Shown piece after piece: positions 29,061 through 38,000 of a DNA stretch of 64,000 nucleotides (the stretch's first letter is position 1; every line of letters begins with the position of its first letter). The translations under genes were made by a program, and so were the position numbers. Below the pieces are notes generated by a model. It had not been told where the DNA came from, ran no database searches, and saw only the letters and a program-made list of their open reading frames with translations. Source of the DNA: Kutzneria kofuensis (GTDB taxonomy: Bacteria; Actinomycetota; Actinomycetes; Mycobacteriales; Pseudonocardiaceae); contig NZ_JACHIR010000001.1 in the NCBI RefSeq assembly GCF_014203355.1, forward strand, positions 1,924,038 to 1,988,037. Reading direction: 5' to 3'.

Positions 29061-30869
29061 TCAGCCCGCCAGGTCACGGAAGACGGTACGCTTGCCCATC
29101 GCCTTGTGGACCAGGTCCAGCAGTTGCCTGGAGCGGTCGGCGTAGAAGCTCTCGAAGTCGTTTTCCCGCAAGGTGATCGGGTCAACCAGGTGAGTGGCGA
29201 CGACGTCGTCGAACCACTCGGGACGCATGCCCGACTCCTGCGCGAGCACAGCCAGGTATGAAGCGGGCGCCCCGTTCATGCTCGTAGCGGCACGGTAGGA
29301 CAACGGGGTCTTGTTGACGATCGAGTTGGCCCGCCGATCGTTGCCCCGCTGTCGGGTGAACCAGCCCTTGGGGAAGATCTGCCTGATGTCGACGGAGTGC
29401 TGGAGCAGCGTGCCCGAGTTGAGCGGCGCCTCGTTGAAGTACCAGTCCACCGCCCCCTGCTTGACCAGCAACGCGTAGATTCCCTTGTAGGCGGCGCTGT
29501 TTCGGGTGGTGAGGCTGTCCAGGCGGTCGGCAAGGAAGACTGCCTCGGTGACGGTGTCCGGCGCCTCTCCCTCATTCCTGGCCCACCCGATGAGCTGTTC
29601 CACGTCACGGGTGAAGCGGCTCTCCGTGGATCCGCCGTACATCTCACCGAGCACCCCGCACCAGTACCAGCGGGTGATCTTGTCTGTCAGCTCGGGCTCG
29701 TCGGTCCGATCGCCGAGAATGGCTCGCACGGCGGCCAGTGGCACGAGCTGCGTGCGATAAGGCAGGTCCGGGGCACGGACGATGCACTGCTGATTGAGGA
29801 ATTCGCCAACCCATTCGAAGGCATCCGCCAGTCGGGGCGCGAGACGCCGAAACTCCGCCAGCGGCAGGTCCAGCAGATCACGCCGCTTGCAGGAGACCGC
29901 CGCGGTGGCACGTTCCTGCTTACGCTCCCACGTGAGCACGAGTGCAATGGATTGCAGGAAGTCGCTGCTGCTCAGTCCGTCCTCGATACCACTTTCGATA
30001 CGGCCGAAAACCGGATACGAGGTGGCCAGCCTCTTCTTGATGTCCTGCCAGACGTCCGGCAGGCGGTAGTAGTCCCCGTGCTCGCGCTCGTAGTCGCGGT
30101 CTCCGGCGTAGGTGGCGGTCAGCAACTCGAAGACGTTCAGCGGGACACCGCCGGTGTTCACCCGCTCGAACACCGAGCACACGGCGTCGTTGGGTGTGGA
30201 CGCGTCGAGCTTGATCATCGGGATCTGGAACGACTTCACATGGTTCAGCACGTGCCGTTGGAACTTCGACCACAGGTCCCAGTTCGCCTCGTCCACCTGC
30301 ACGAACGCCCGCTGCCAAGCATTCACCCGGTCATCGTCGAAGACCAGATGCAACGGGAAGTGCGCGGCTTCGCACTCCAGTTCCGTGCTACTGAGGTCCA
30401 GCACGACCTTGCGCGCGAAGTCCGACTTCAGCATCTTGCCTTCCGGCCTTTCCGGCACGGACACGATCGCCTCGTCCCGGTCCGACGGTGACCCAACCGC
30501 CTTGACGATGTCGACGTAGTACCAACGTTCAAGCTCGTTGCCCCGAGCGTCGACCGTCCGGACCGGACGGTCCAGGTAGAGGGCCTGGAAGAGCGAGGTC
30601 AGGCGCTGCTGTCCGTCCAACAACAACAGATCGGGAATGACGGACCGCCTCGCCTCGGCGCCGGTGAGAGGCCGCGCTCGAAAAGGGGTTCGACCACCGG
30701 TCGACAGCGTCATCACGACACCCAACGGATAGTCGAGGGTCACCGTCGCGATCAGCTCTCGAATCCGCTGGTCGTCCCACTTCCAGTCGCGCTGGAAGTC
30801 CGGAAGCTGCAAGACCCCCTTCTCGATGTCGTCGAGTACATCCTTCAGCCTGGGACTGTCAAGGCCCAC
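29061..30869 (-). CDS. DUF262-family (GmrSD/BrxU-like) protein with degenerate HNH region
   Basis: A 602-residue protein. The N-terminal DUF262 domain (ParB-like NTPase fold) carries QLPDFQRDWKW at 21-31 and the hallmark DGQQRLTSL at 85. The C-terminal part aligns by eye with the DUF1524 His-Me nuclease domain (RQIFPKGWF at 496-504, then NSIVNKTPLSYR), but the position normally holding the catalytic His of H-I-F-P is Q497. Type IV restriction enzymes of the GmrSD/BrxU group combine DUF262 and DUF1524 and often lie inside BREX loci. This protein may cut by other residues, act as an NTPase sensor, or partner the CBS-HEPN protein. The GTG start at 30869 has GGGGGAG six bases upstream. Confidence 0.75.
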   Translation of the reverse strand: MGLDSPRLKDVLDDIEKGVLQLPDFQRDWKWDDQRIRELIATVTLDYPLGVVMTLSTGGRTPFRARPLTGAEARRSVIPDLLLLDGQQRLTSLFQALYLDRPVRTVDARGNELERWYYVDIVKAVGSPSDRDEAIVSVPERPEGKMLKSDFARKVVLDLSSTELECEAAHFPLHLVFDDDRVNAWQRAFVQVDEANWDLWSKFQRHVLNHVKSFQIPMIKLDASTPNDAVCSVFERVNTGGVPLNVFELLTATYAGDRDYEREHGDYYRLPDVWQDIKKRLATSYPVFGRIESGIEDGLSSSDFLQSIALVLTWERKQERATAAVSCKRRDLLDLPLAEFRRLAPRLADAFEWVGEFLNQQCIVRAPDLPYRTQLVPLAAVRAILGDRTDEPELTDKITRWYWCGVLGEMYGGSTESRFTRDVEQLIGWARNEGEAPDTVTEAVFLADRLDSLTTRNSAAYKGIYALLVKQGAVDWYFNEAPLNSGTLLQHSVDIRQIFPKGWFTRQRGNDRRANSIVNKTPLSYRAATSMNGAPASYLAVLAQESGMRPEWFDDVVATHLVDPITLRENDFESFYADRSRQLLDLVHKAMGKRTVFRDLAG

Positions 30870-30965
30870 TGCGCGCTCCCCCGCCCTACGGCGTATCCAG
30901 CAGATATACAGCCCTCCATTTGATCAATCGTGCGGTGACACGTCAAGGGATGTCGTGGAATCAGC

Positions 30966-30995
30966 GCCAGTGCGCGAGACGAGTGAGACACTGGC
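30966..30995. promoter_or_regulatory. Inverted repeat in the divergent DUF262-brxD intergenic region
   Basis: Arms 30966-30972 and 30989-30995 are perfect 7-bp inverted repeats with a 16-base spacer, ending four bases before the brxD GTG. The 129-base region 30870-30998 must carry both divergent promoters. brxD has no clear Shine-Dalgarno, so the dyad may be an operator or an mRNA hairpin at its start. The evidence is positional only. Confidence 0.35.
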
Positions 30996-30998
30996 ACG

Positions 30999-32324
30999 GT
31001 GAGTGGACGACAGGTCAGCGCGGCACGTCGGCGCGAGGTCATCGACGCCCTCCGGCGCGGCGCTGTGCCGGCATCTGGTCTGGACCTTCTGGCGACCGGG
31101 CTCGGGCGATTCGAGGCGGCACTCGACGCCGAACTGGACTCGGTCGTTTCCGGAGCGGCAGTCTTCAAGGCCATCCGGGGCGAGTACGGTTCCGGCAAGA
31201 CCTTCTTCAGCCGCTGGCTGGGCGAGCGGGCGCGGCGGCGGAATTTCGCCGTCGCCGAGATCCAGATCTCCGAAACCGAGACGCCACTGCACAAACTGGA
31301 AACTGTTTACCGCCGCCTCACCGAACGCCTAACCACCACGAGCTTTCCGCCCAGCGCGCTACGCCCCGTTGTCGACTCGTGGTTCTACGCATTGGAGGAA
31401 GACGCTCTCGCCAGTGGGACGCAGGAGGAGGAACTGCCAGCAGCCGTCGAACTGCTGCTGACGCGCAGACTTGCCGAGGTCTCCCGGCATGCCCCGTCCT
31501 TCGCCACCGCACTGCGCGGGTACCGGGCAGCACTGTCCGCCGGGGATGAACCAACAGCCTCGGCCATTCTGAGCTGGCTGGGCGGGCAGCCGCACGTGGC
31601 CGCCGCGGCTCGCCGGGCCGCGGGGGTGCGCGGTGACCTCGACCACTTCGGTGCTCTCGGCTTCCTGCAGGGGCTACTCACCGTGCTGCGTGACTCCGGA
31701 CACGCGGGCCTGTTCGTGGTGCTCGACGAAGTGGAGACGTTGCAACGCGTGCGCTCCGACGCCCGGGACAAGGCGCTGAACGCTCTCCGACAGCTCATCG
31801 ACGAGGTGCACTCAGGGCGGTTTCCCGGTCTGTATCTGGTGATCACCGGGACACCTGCCTTTTTCGACGGCACACAGGGCGTCCAGCGATTGACTCCGCT
31901 CGCGCAGCGACTGGCAACGGACTTCACCACTGATCCCCGTTTCGACAATCCCCGGGCGGTGCAACTGCGCCTGCCCGGGTTCACTTTGGACTCATTGACG
32001 GCCCTGGGGGGCACCATCCGCGACCTGTACACGACGGGAGCCGACAGCCCAGACCGGATCAGGAAGCTCGCAGATGACGAGTACGTGGCCGACTTGGCAC
32101 GCGCGGTCAGCGGCGCGCTGGGTGGCAAAGTGGGGATCGCGCCCCGGCTGTTCCTGAAGAAGCTTGTCGGCGATGTCCTGGATCGCATCGACCAGTTCGA
32201 CGATTTCGATCCTCGCAAGCACTACCGGCTCACGGTGTCAGGCAACGAACTCACGGACACAGAACGCAACTTCGCGGCTGCTCCAGCCACGTCCGCCGAC
32301 GACATCGACCTGGATGTGAAATGA
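30999..32324 (+). CDS. brxD: BREX-2 ATPase BrxD
   Basis: A 441-residue AAA+/STAND-like ATPase. Walker A is GEYGSGKTFF near residue 62-71 and Walker B is LFVVLDEVE near 246. VITGTPAFF after a long helix resembles sensor 1. BrxD is one of the two genes specific to type 2 BREX. The N-terminus (RRREVIDALRRGAVPASGLD) matches the family. The GTG at 30999 is the only start that keeps this N-terminus. The stop overlaps brxHI (ATGA). Confidence 0.9.
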   Translation: MSGRQVSAARRREVIDALRRGAVPASGLDLLATGLGRFEAALDAELDSVVSGAAVFKAIRGEYGSGKTFFSRWLGERARRRNFAVAEIQISETETPLHKLETVYRRLTERLTTTSFPPSALRPVVDSWFYALEEDALASGTQEEELPAAVELLLTRRLAEVSRHAPSFATALRGYRAALSAGDEPTASAILSWLGGQPHVAAAARRAAGVRGDLDHFGALGFLQGLLTVLRDSGHAGLFVVLDEVETLQRVRSDARDKALNALRQLIDEVHSGRFPGLYLVITGTPAFFDGTQGVQRLTPLAQRLATDFTTDPRFDNPRAVQLRLPGFTLDSLTALGGTIRDLYTTGADSPDRIRKLADDEYVADLARAVSGALGGKVGIAPRLFLKKLVGDVLDRIDQFDDFDPRKHYRLTVSGNELTDTERNFAAAPATSADDIDLDVK

Positions 32325-34450
32325 CCGAGGGACCGACCACACCGGGTGATCCGTCGGAGCGCCTCGATCCTGTCCTTCTGCACCACATCGTCAACACATT
32401 GGGGTGGTCCGATCTACGCCCGTTCCAGAAGGCAGCGATCGATCCGGTAATCGCAGGTGAGGACGCACTCCTGCTCGCACCGACCGCTGGCGGCAAAACC
32501 GAAGCGGCCTGCTTCCCTCTGCTGTCTGCAATGACGCAGCAACGGTGGCAGGGCGTGTCCGTGCTCTACCTCTGCCCCCTCAAGGCACTGCTGAACAATC
32601 TTGTCGCCCGCGTTGACTCGTACGCCCAGTGGCTGGGCCGACGCGCTGCGCTGTGGCATGGGGACACTAGGGAGTCGCAGCGCCAGCGCATCCGCTTGGA
32701 TCCGCCGGACATCCTGCTCACCACCCCGGAGTCGCTTGAGTCGATGCTCATCGGGCTGAAGACGGACCATGCCCAGTTGCTCAGCCGTGTGCGAGCCGTG
32801 GTCGTAGACGAGGTCCATGCGTTCGCCGGTGACGACCGGGGCTGGCATCTGCTCGCTGTGTTGGAACGCCTTCACCGTGTCGCCGGCAATCCCATTCAGC
32901 GGATTGGACTGTCGGCTACGGTGGGCAACCCCGAGCAGCTACTGACCTGGCTACAGGGATCCGGTGCCGGCAGAAGGATCGGGCGCGTTGTGTCACCCGG
33001 ACGTACGGCGACCACGCCTCCAGCGGGGGAGGTCGAACTCGACTACGTGGCGTCGCTCGACAACGCTGCCAAGCTGATCGCCTCACTGCATCGTGGCGAG
33101 AAGCGCCTCGTCTTCTGCGACTCCCGACAGCAAGTGGAGCAACTCGGCGCTGCTCTACGAGCCCGAGGGGTCGCTGTCTACCTCTCGCACGCCTCGCTGT
33201 CAGCCGATGAACGGGCACGCTCGGAGCAGGCGTTCGCCGAATCGCGCGACTGCGTGATCATTTCGACCTCAACGCTCGAACTCGGCATCGACGTCGGCGA
33301 TCTGGATCGAGTGATCCAGATCGACTCCCCGGGTACGGTCGCATCTTTTCTGCAGCGCATCGGCCGCACTGGACGGCGCGACGGCAGTGTCCGTAACTGC
33401 CTGTTCGTGACAACCCGCGAGGAAACGATGTTGCAGGCCGCTGGGCTGCTCTTGCTCTGGGGACGGGGCTGGGTCGAGACGGTGAGCGCGCCGCCGGAAC
33501 CACGGCACCTTGTCGCCCAGCAAATTCTCGCGCTTGCGTTGCAGGAACATAAGCTGGGTAACTACCTGTGGCGCGAAGGGTGGAACGAACTGGCTCCCTT
33601 CGACCGCTCGGCAGAACCAATCCTACGACACCTTGTGAGCGAAGGGTTTCTCAACGATGACGGCGGGCTCCTGTTCATCGGCCCCGAAGCGGAGAAGCGT
33701 TTTGGGCATCGGCACTTCATCGACCTGACCGCGTCCTTCACCGCACCCCCGCAGTTCACTGTCCTGTCTGGACGTTCTGAGATCGGCCGCACCGATCCGT
33801 CGGTTCTTACCGAACAGCGATCTGGGCCACGGCGGTTGCTGCTGGGCGGACGCAGTTGGCAAGTGACCTTCATCGACTGGACACGCAAACGCGCCTTCGT
33901 CGAACCTGCGGACAGCGGAGGCGTCGCCAAGTGGACAAGCGGCGGAATCGCGGGGCTGTCGTACGAGCTGACGCGAGCCATGCGCGAAGTCCTCCTTGGG
34001 GCCAACCCTCCTGTGTCACTCACCCGACGCGCAAGTGCGTGTCTTCAACGATGGCGGGAGGACGAGGCGCCTGGCATTGTGCATCCCGCGGGATCGCTGC
34101 TGGTTCGAGCAGGGGATGACGTACGGTGGTGGACTTGGGCCGGTTACCGTGCAAACGTAACGCTCGCCGCGACCTTGGACTCGGTCGCCGATCCAGTGCA
34201 ACGGCCAACGGATTGCTGGGTGAGACTGCGCGGTGATCTGACGTCTGACATGTGGCGGGTGGCCTATTCGACCGCCAAGGAAGCGCTCGTCCTGCCAGAT
34301 GTGGACCGGCGCGCAGTGCGGGGACTCAAGTTCTCCGCGGCGCTGCCGGAGAGACTCGCGGTGGCCACGGTCGCGGCCAGACTCGCAGATTACAATGGAG
34401 CATCCGCCGTGCTGGCCGAGCCTGTTCGGCTACGCATGGGGCAGCGATGA
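32321..34450 (+). CDS. brxHI: BREX-2 superfamily 2 helicase BrxHI
   Basis: A 709-residue Lhr-like SF2 helicase. The Q motif region is DLRPFQKAAI, motif I APTAGGKT (K59, T60), motif II VVDEVHAF, motif III GLSATVG, and motif VI QRIGRTGRRDG. The C-terminal ~250 residues resemble the accessory part of Lhr helicases. BrxHI is found only in type 2 BREX loci, usually beside brxD as here. The start overlaps the brxD stop. From 34451 to 34668 nothing further is recognised. Confidence 0.92.
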   Translation: MTEGPTTPGDPSERLDPVLLHHIVNTLGWSDLRPFQKAAIDPVIAGEDALLLAPTAGGKTEAACFPLLSAMTQQRWQGVSVLYLCPLKALLNNLVARVDSYAQWLGRRAALWHGDTRESQRQRIRLDPPDILLTTPESLESMLIGLKTDHAQLLSRVRAVVVDEVHAFAGDDRGWHLLAVLERLHRVAGNPIQRIGLSATVGNPEQLLTWLQGSGAGRRIGRVVSPGRTATTPPAGEVELDYVASLDNAAKLIASLHRGEKRLVFCDSRQQVEQLGAALRARGVAVYLSHASLSADERARSEQAFAESRDCVIISTSTLELGIDVGDLDRVIQIDSPGTVASFLQRIGRTGRRDGSVRNCLFVTTREETMLQAAGLLLLWGRGWVETVSAPPEPRHLVAQQILALALQEHKLGNYLWREGWNELAPFDRSAEPILRHLVSEGFLNDDGGLLFIGPEAEKRFGHRHFIDLTASFTAPPQFTVLSGRSEIGRTDPSVLTEQRSGPRRLLLGGRSWQVTFIDWTRKRAFVEPADSGGVAKWTSGGIAGLSYELTRAMREVLLGANPPVSLTRRASACLQRWREDEAPGIVHPAGSLLVRAGDDVRWWTWAGYRANVTLAATLDSVADPVQRPTDCWVRLRGDLTSDMWRVAYSTAKEALVLPDVDRRAVRGLKFSAALPERLAVATVAARLADYNGASAVLAEPVRLRMGQR

Positions 34451-34668
34451 CAGCGAGCGGAGTTTCGGTTCCTGCCGTCGTTGCACCCCATCGTCAGAAG
34501 GCCCGGATACACGGATCTGATCTCCGGGGTGCAGCCCGCGAGCGAGTAGCCTCGGGCTTCGGGTGCTGCGCACAACTGGCCGCTAGCGCGACGGCATCGC
34601 GGAGTGTCAACGTCGGCCGAATCCAGTTAGGATCTCCCCCGTCCTGAGCCTCGATCGCGACCATCGGC

Positions 34669-35046
34669 TCACGGCGTCTTCGGGGTGAACTTTTGCGGTA
34701 GGTCACCGGATTCCCACAGCCTGTCCAGGTGGTCCAGCAGCCCAAGGAGATCCGTGCGGCGCAAACGTGCCAGTTCACCGTTGACGTCGACGGGCTCGTC
34801 GAAGTCATAGTCCGAAGACAGTGGGATGCCAGTCGAGGACGTGTAACGGTGGCAGTGCGCGCACCAGCTGTACGACATGCCGATCAAGTGACCTCGACCA
34901 GAGCTGTACTGCTCGTAGTAGTACCTACGGACCGCCTGGTGACCGCAGGCCGGGCATCGCCGCTGCTCCTGACTTGTGAGCGGCACGCGGTTCGCGACCA
35001 GTTGGTCCAGTTGTTCCGGTGTGAATGGGCTCCAGCGCGGGGTCAT
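34669..35046 (-). CDS. Zinc-ribbon protein, probable immunity protein for the RHS toxin
   Basis: A 125-residue protein whose ATG overlaps the stop of the RHS gene (ATGA), the standard position for an immunity gene. It has two Cys pairs, RRCPACGHQAV and YSWCAHCHRYT, spaced as in a zinc ribbon, and an acidic C-terminal half (SDYDFDEPVDVNGELARL). The neighbouring toxin domain carries a metalloprotease-like HExxH. Direct inhibition of the toxin is inferred from position. The family is not recognised. Confidence 0.65.
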   Translation of the reverse strand: MTPRWSPFTPEQLDQLVANRVPLTSQEQRRCPACGHQAVRRYYYEQYSSGRGHLIGMSYSWCAHCHRYTSSTGIPLSSDYDFDEPVDVNGELARLRRTDLLGLLDHLDRLWESGDLPQKFTPKTP

Positions 35047-38000
35047 CGTCCTCGGGTCCTTCGTAGGAACTTGGCCAACATCTTCTGCCCGTACGCCTCG
35101 GCGGCATCCTCCGTGCCCCCGTGTCCATGCCGCTTGAACGACTCGATGTGATACGCCTCGTGGAACACCGTCGCAACCGCCTCGTTCCGAGACGCGAGGC
35201 CGAGGTCGGTGATCTCGATCAACGGGCGGCCCCGTGGGCCGAGGACGGGATTGCCGGCACCGTCGGCACGAGAACGACCGTAGATGGGACGGCCGTACTC
35301 ATCCAGGATTTCGGGGACGTGAACCAGATCGTACTTGCGCACGCTCATTCCCGCGCGGCCCAGGTCACGCTTCAGTTGCTTCACCCGGCACGGGGCAAGG
35401 CCCAGCGGGTCCAACCAACCGGTGGGGTTGGGCACATAGCCGTGTGGATTCGGTCCGCCGTCTAGACCGAGCGGGTCGGAGGTCGCGTAGGTGCCGTCGT
35501 CAGGGTTGTAGTAGCGGAAATGGTTGTAGTGCAGGCCGGTCTCGGGGTCGTAGTACTGGCCGGGAAACCTGAGTGGACAGTAACCGCGCTGGCCGATAGC
35601 CGACAGCGGAGCGCCCCACAGCGTGGTGACCTGCCGCCAGGCAAGGTCGCCGTTGGCGTCGACGAGTTCGGTGGGCGTGCCGATCGTGTCGGTGACAATC
35701 GCGTAGAAGCGCTGGTCGATCCACTCCTGCGGTGCGTCGCGCGGTCCGACGCGGTCGGACTGGGTGACCGGCGTGAACGTGCCGGGTTGGTAGTCCCACG
35801 TGGTGATGTGGCCACTGCTGTGGGACTGCTCGGCAAGAGTCAAGCCGTCCCAGGCGAACACCGTCTGCTCTGCGATGCTGCCATCCGAGGCGAGTCGCCG
35901 CTTGGCGACACGGCGGCCGATCGCGTCGTAGAGATAGCGCCACTCGGTGCCGTCGGGCGTGGTCGCGGCGATGAGCCGGTCTTCGCTGTTCCACATGTAG
36001 CGCCAGGTATGGACCTGGCCGGACAGTGTGCGGGTGTGGCGAGCGGTCACGCGGCCTTGGGCGTCGTACTCGGCGCGGGAGGCGCCTGCGATGCGCGTCA
36101 GGGTTCCGGTGTGGCTGCGGGTGGGGTCGGCGATGTTGCCGCTCAGGTCATAGCCGTACTGCTCGGTGTGATCGGGCGTGGTGACCGCGGTGGCGCGACC
36201 TAGCGGATCCAACGTGAAGGACCGAACCCCAGCGAGTTGATCGACAACATTGGTGATCGCCCCATCAGACCGGTAGGTGTAGGCGCGTCGTTGCAGTAGC
36301 CGCTGCTGTCGGCGTGTCAGGTCAGGGACGGTCAGGGCTTGGGTGTGCAGGCGGCTACTGGCATCCCAGGTTTGGATGAGGCTGACTGTCCCGAATCGTC
36401 TGCTCACCTCCCGACCGGCACGGTCGTAGCCGAACTCCAGCTCGTGGCCGTGCCACCCCAGCGCGAGCGGTTGACCGGCAGCGTCATAACTCCAGTCTGA
36501 GACAGCGCCGGACGGCGTGACGCGCCTAACCCGTCGCCCCAGCGAGTCAAAGCTGGTGGTCACGGACAAGCCGTTGCAGGTTTCGGACGTCACTCGACCA
36601 CACGAATCGCGGGCGAGGACCAGGTCGGAGTCTGGTGTGGTGGCGCGGACCAGCCGGCCGGCCGAGTCATAGCTGAACGAAGCGATACCGTCGACTGCCT
36701 GCCGTTGCAGCACTCGGCCAAGCGGGTCGTGGGTGTAGACAGTGATCTGGCCCAGGGCGTTGATGCGAGCGATAAGTCGGCCGGCAGCGTCGTGCCGGTA
36801 GGTCAGGGTGCGGCCGTTGAAGTCGGTCTCGGTGACCAGGTTGCCGGCTGGGTCGTACTCGTAGCGCCACACCAGCCCGGCCGGATTGGTCAGTGAGATC
36901 AGCCGTAGCTCGGTGTCGTAGCTGAACTCGATGCGCGCACCGGTCGGATCCGTTTCGGCGACCGGCAGGTCGAAGCCGGCGTACTCGGTGCGGGTGACCT
37001 GCCCGAGCGCATCGGTGTAGGCGATCTCGTTGCCTTCACCGTCGTAGTCCCATCGTTCGGTTGCACCGTCGGGATGGGTACGGGTGAGGAGGTTGCCATC
37101 AGTGCTCCAGTCGAGCCTGATGATCGCGCCTGCTGGGTCGATGATTGCGGTGACCTGACCGAAGTCGTTGTGTTCGTATCGGATGGTGGCGCCAATTGGG
37201 TCCGTGACGGACACGGGGAGCCCGGCGGAGTTGCACTCGATGTGGGTGGTCGCACCGAGCGGATCGGTCATGGAGACCAGTCGGTGCTGGTCGTCGTAGC
37301 CGTAGTGGGTCACCGCGCCGGCCGGGTCGGTGACAGCCACGAGGTTTCCTACGGTGTCGTACTCGCGCCGCCATACCGCGCCGTCCGCATCCACGAAGGT
37401 GAGCGGCAGGTGCATGTCGTTGTACTCAGCGACGGTCTGCGTGCCGTCGGGGCGGGTCACCCGAACCAGATCCCCGGCATCGGAATACTCGTAGCGGGTC
37501 GTGTGCCCCAGCGGGTCGGTGCGGGACAGGAGCCGGTCGTAGCGGTCCCACTCGGAGATTGTTTGCCCGCCAAGCGGATCCGCGGTCATGACGACCTGCT
37601 GAGCGTCGTTGAGGTGGTAACGCGTGACGTGCCCGAGAGAATCCGTGGCTGTCGTGATCAGGTTCTCGCGGTCGAATTCCAAGTGGGCGTTGAGTTGCCC
37701 TCCCGCGCCCTCAGTGGCGGTGCAGCGGCCCGCGTTGTCGTAGTGATAGCGGTACGACATGCCGTTGCGGTCCACCCACTCGGTGAGCCGGCCGTCGGTG
37801 TCGTAGGCGAACCGTAGCGGCAGCCCGGATGCGTTGACCACCTCGACGAGGTGGTGCTGGTCGTCGTAGCCGAACCGTGCGATGGTGGCGTCGGCCATAT
37901 GGAATGCGGTGATGACACCATCGAGGGTGTCGACGGTGAGGCGGTAGCCGCCGGAATGCGTGATCTGCGCAGGTGCCCCATTCGTGTCATGCGAGATGTC

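Noticed and set aside
12994-34450. BREX type 1 or a plain restriction-modification system
   Set aside because: There is no BrxA, BrxB, BrxC or BrxL; PglW, PglY, BrxD and BrxHI are the type 2 markers, and no restriction subunit accompanies PglX.
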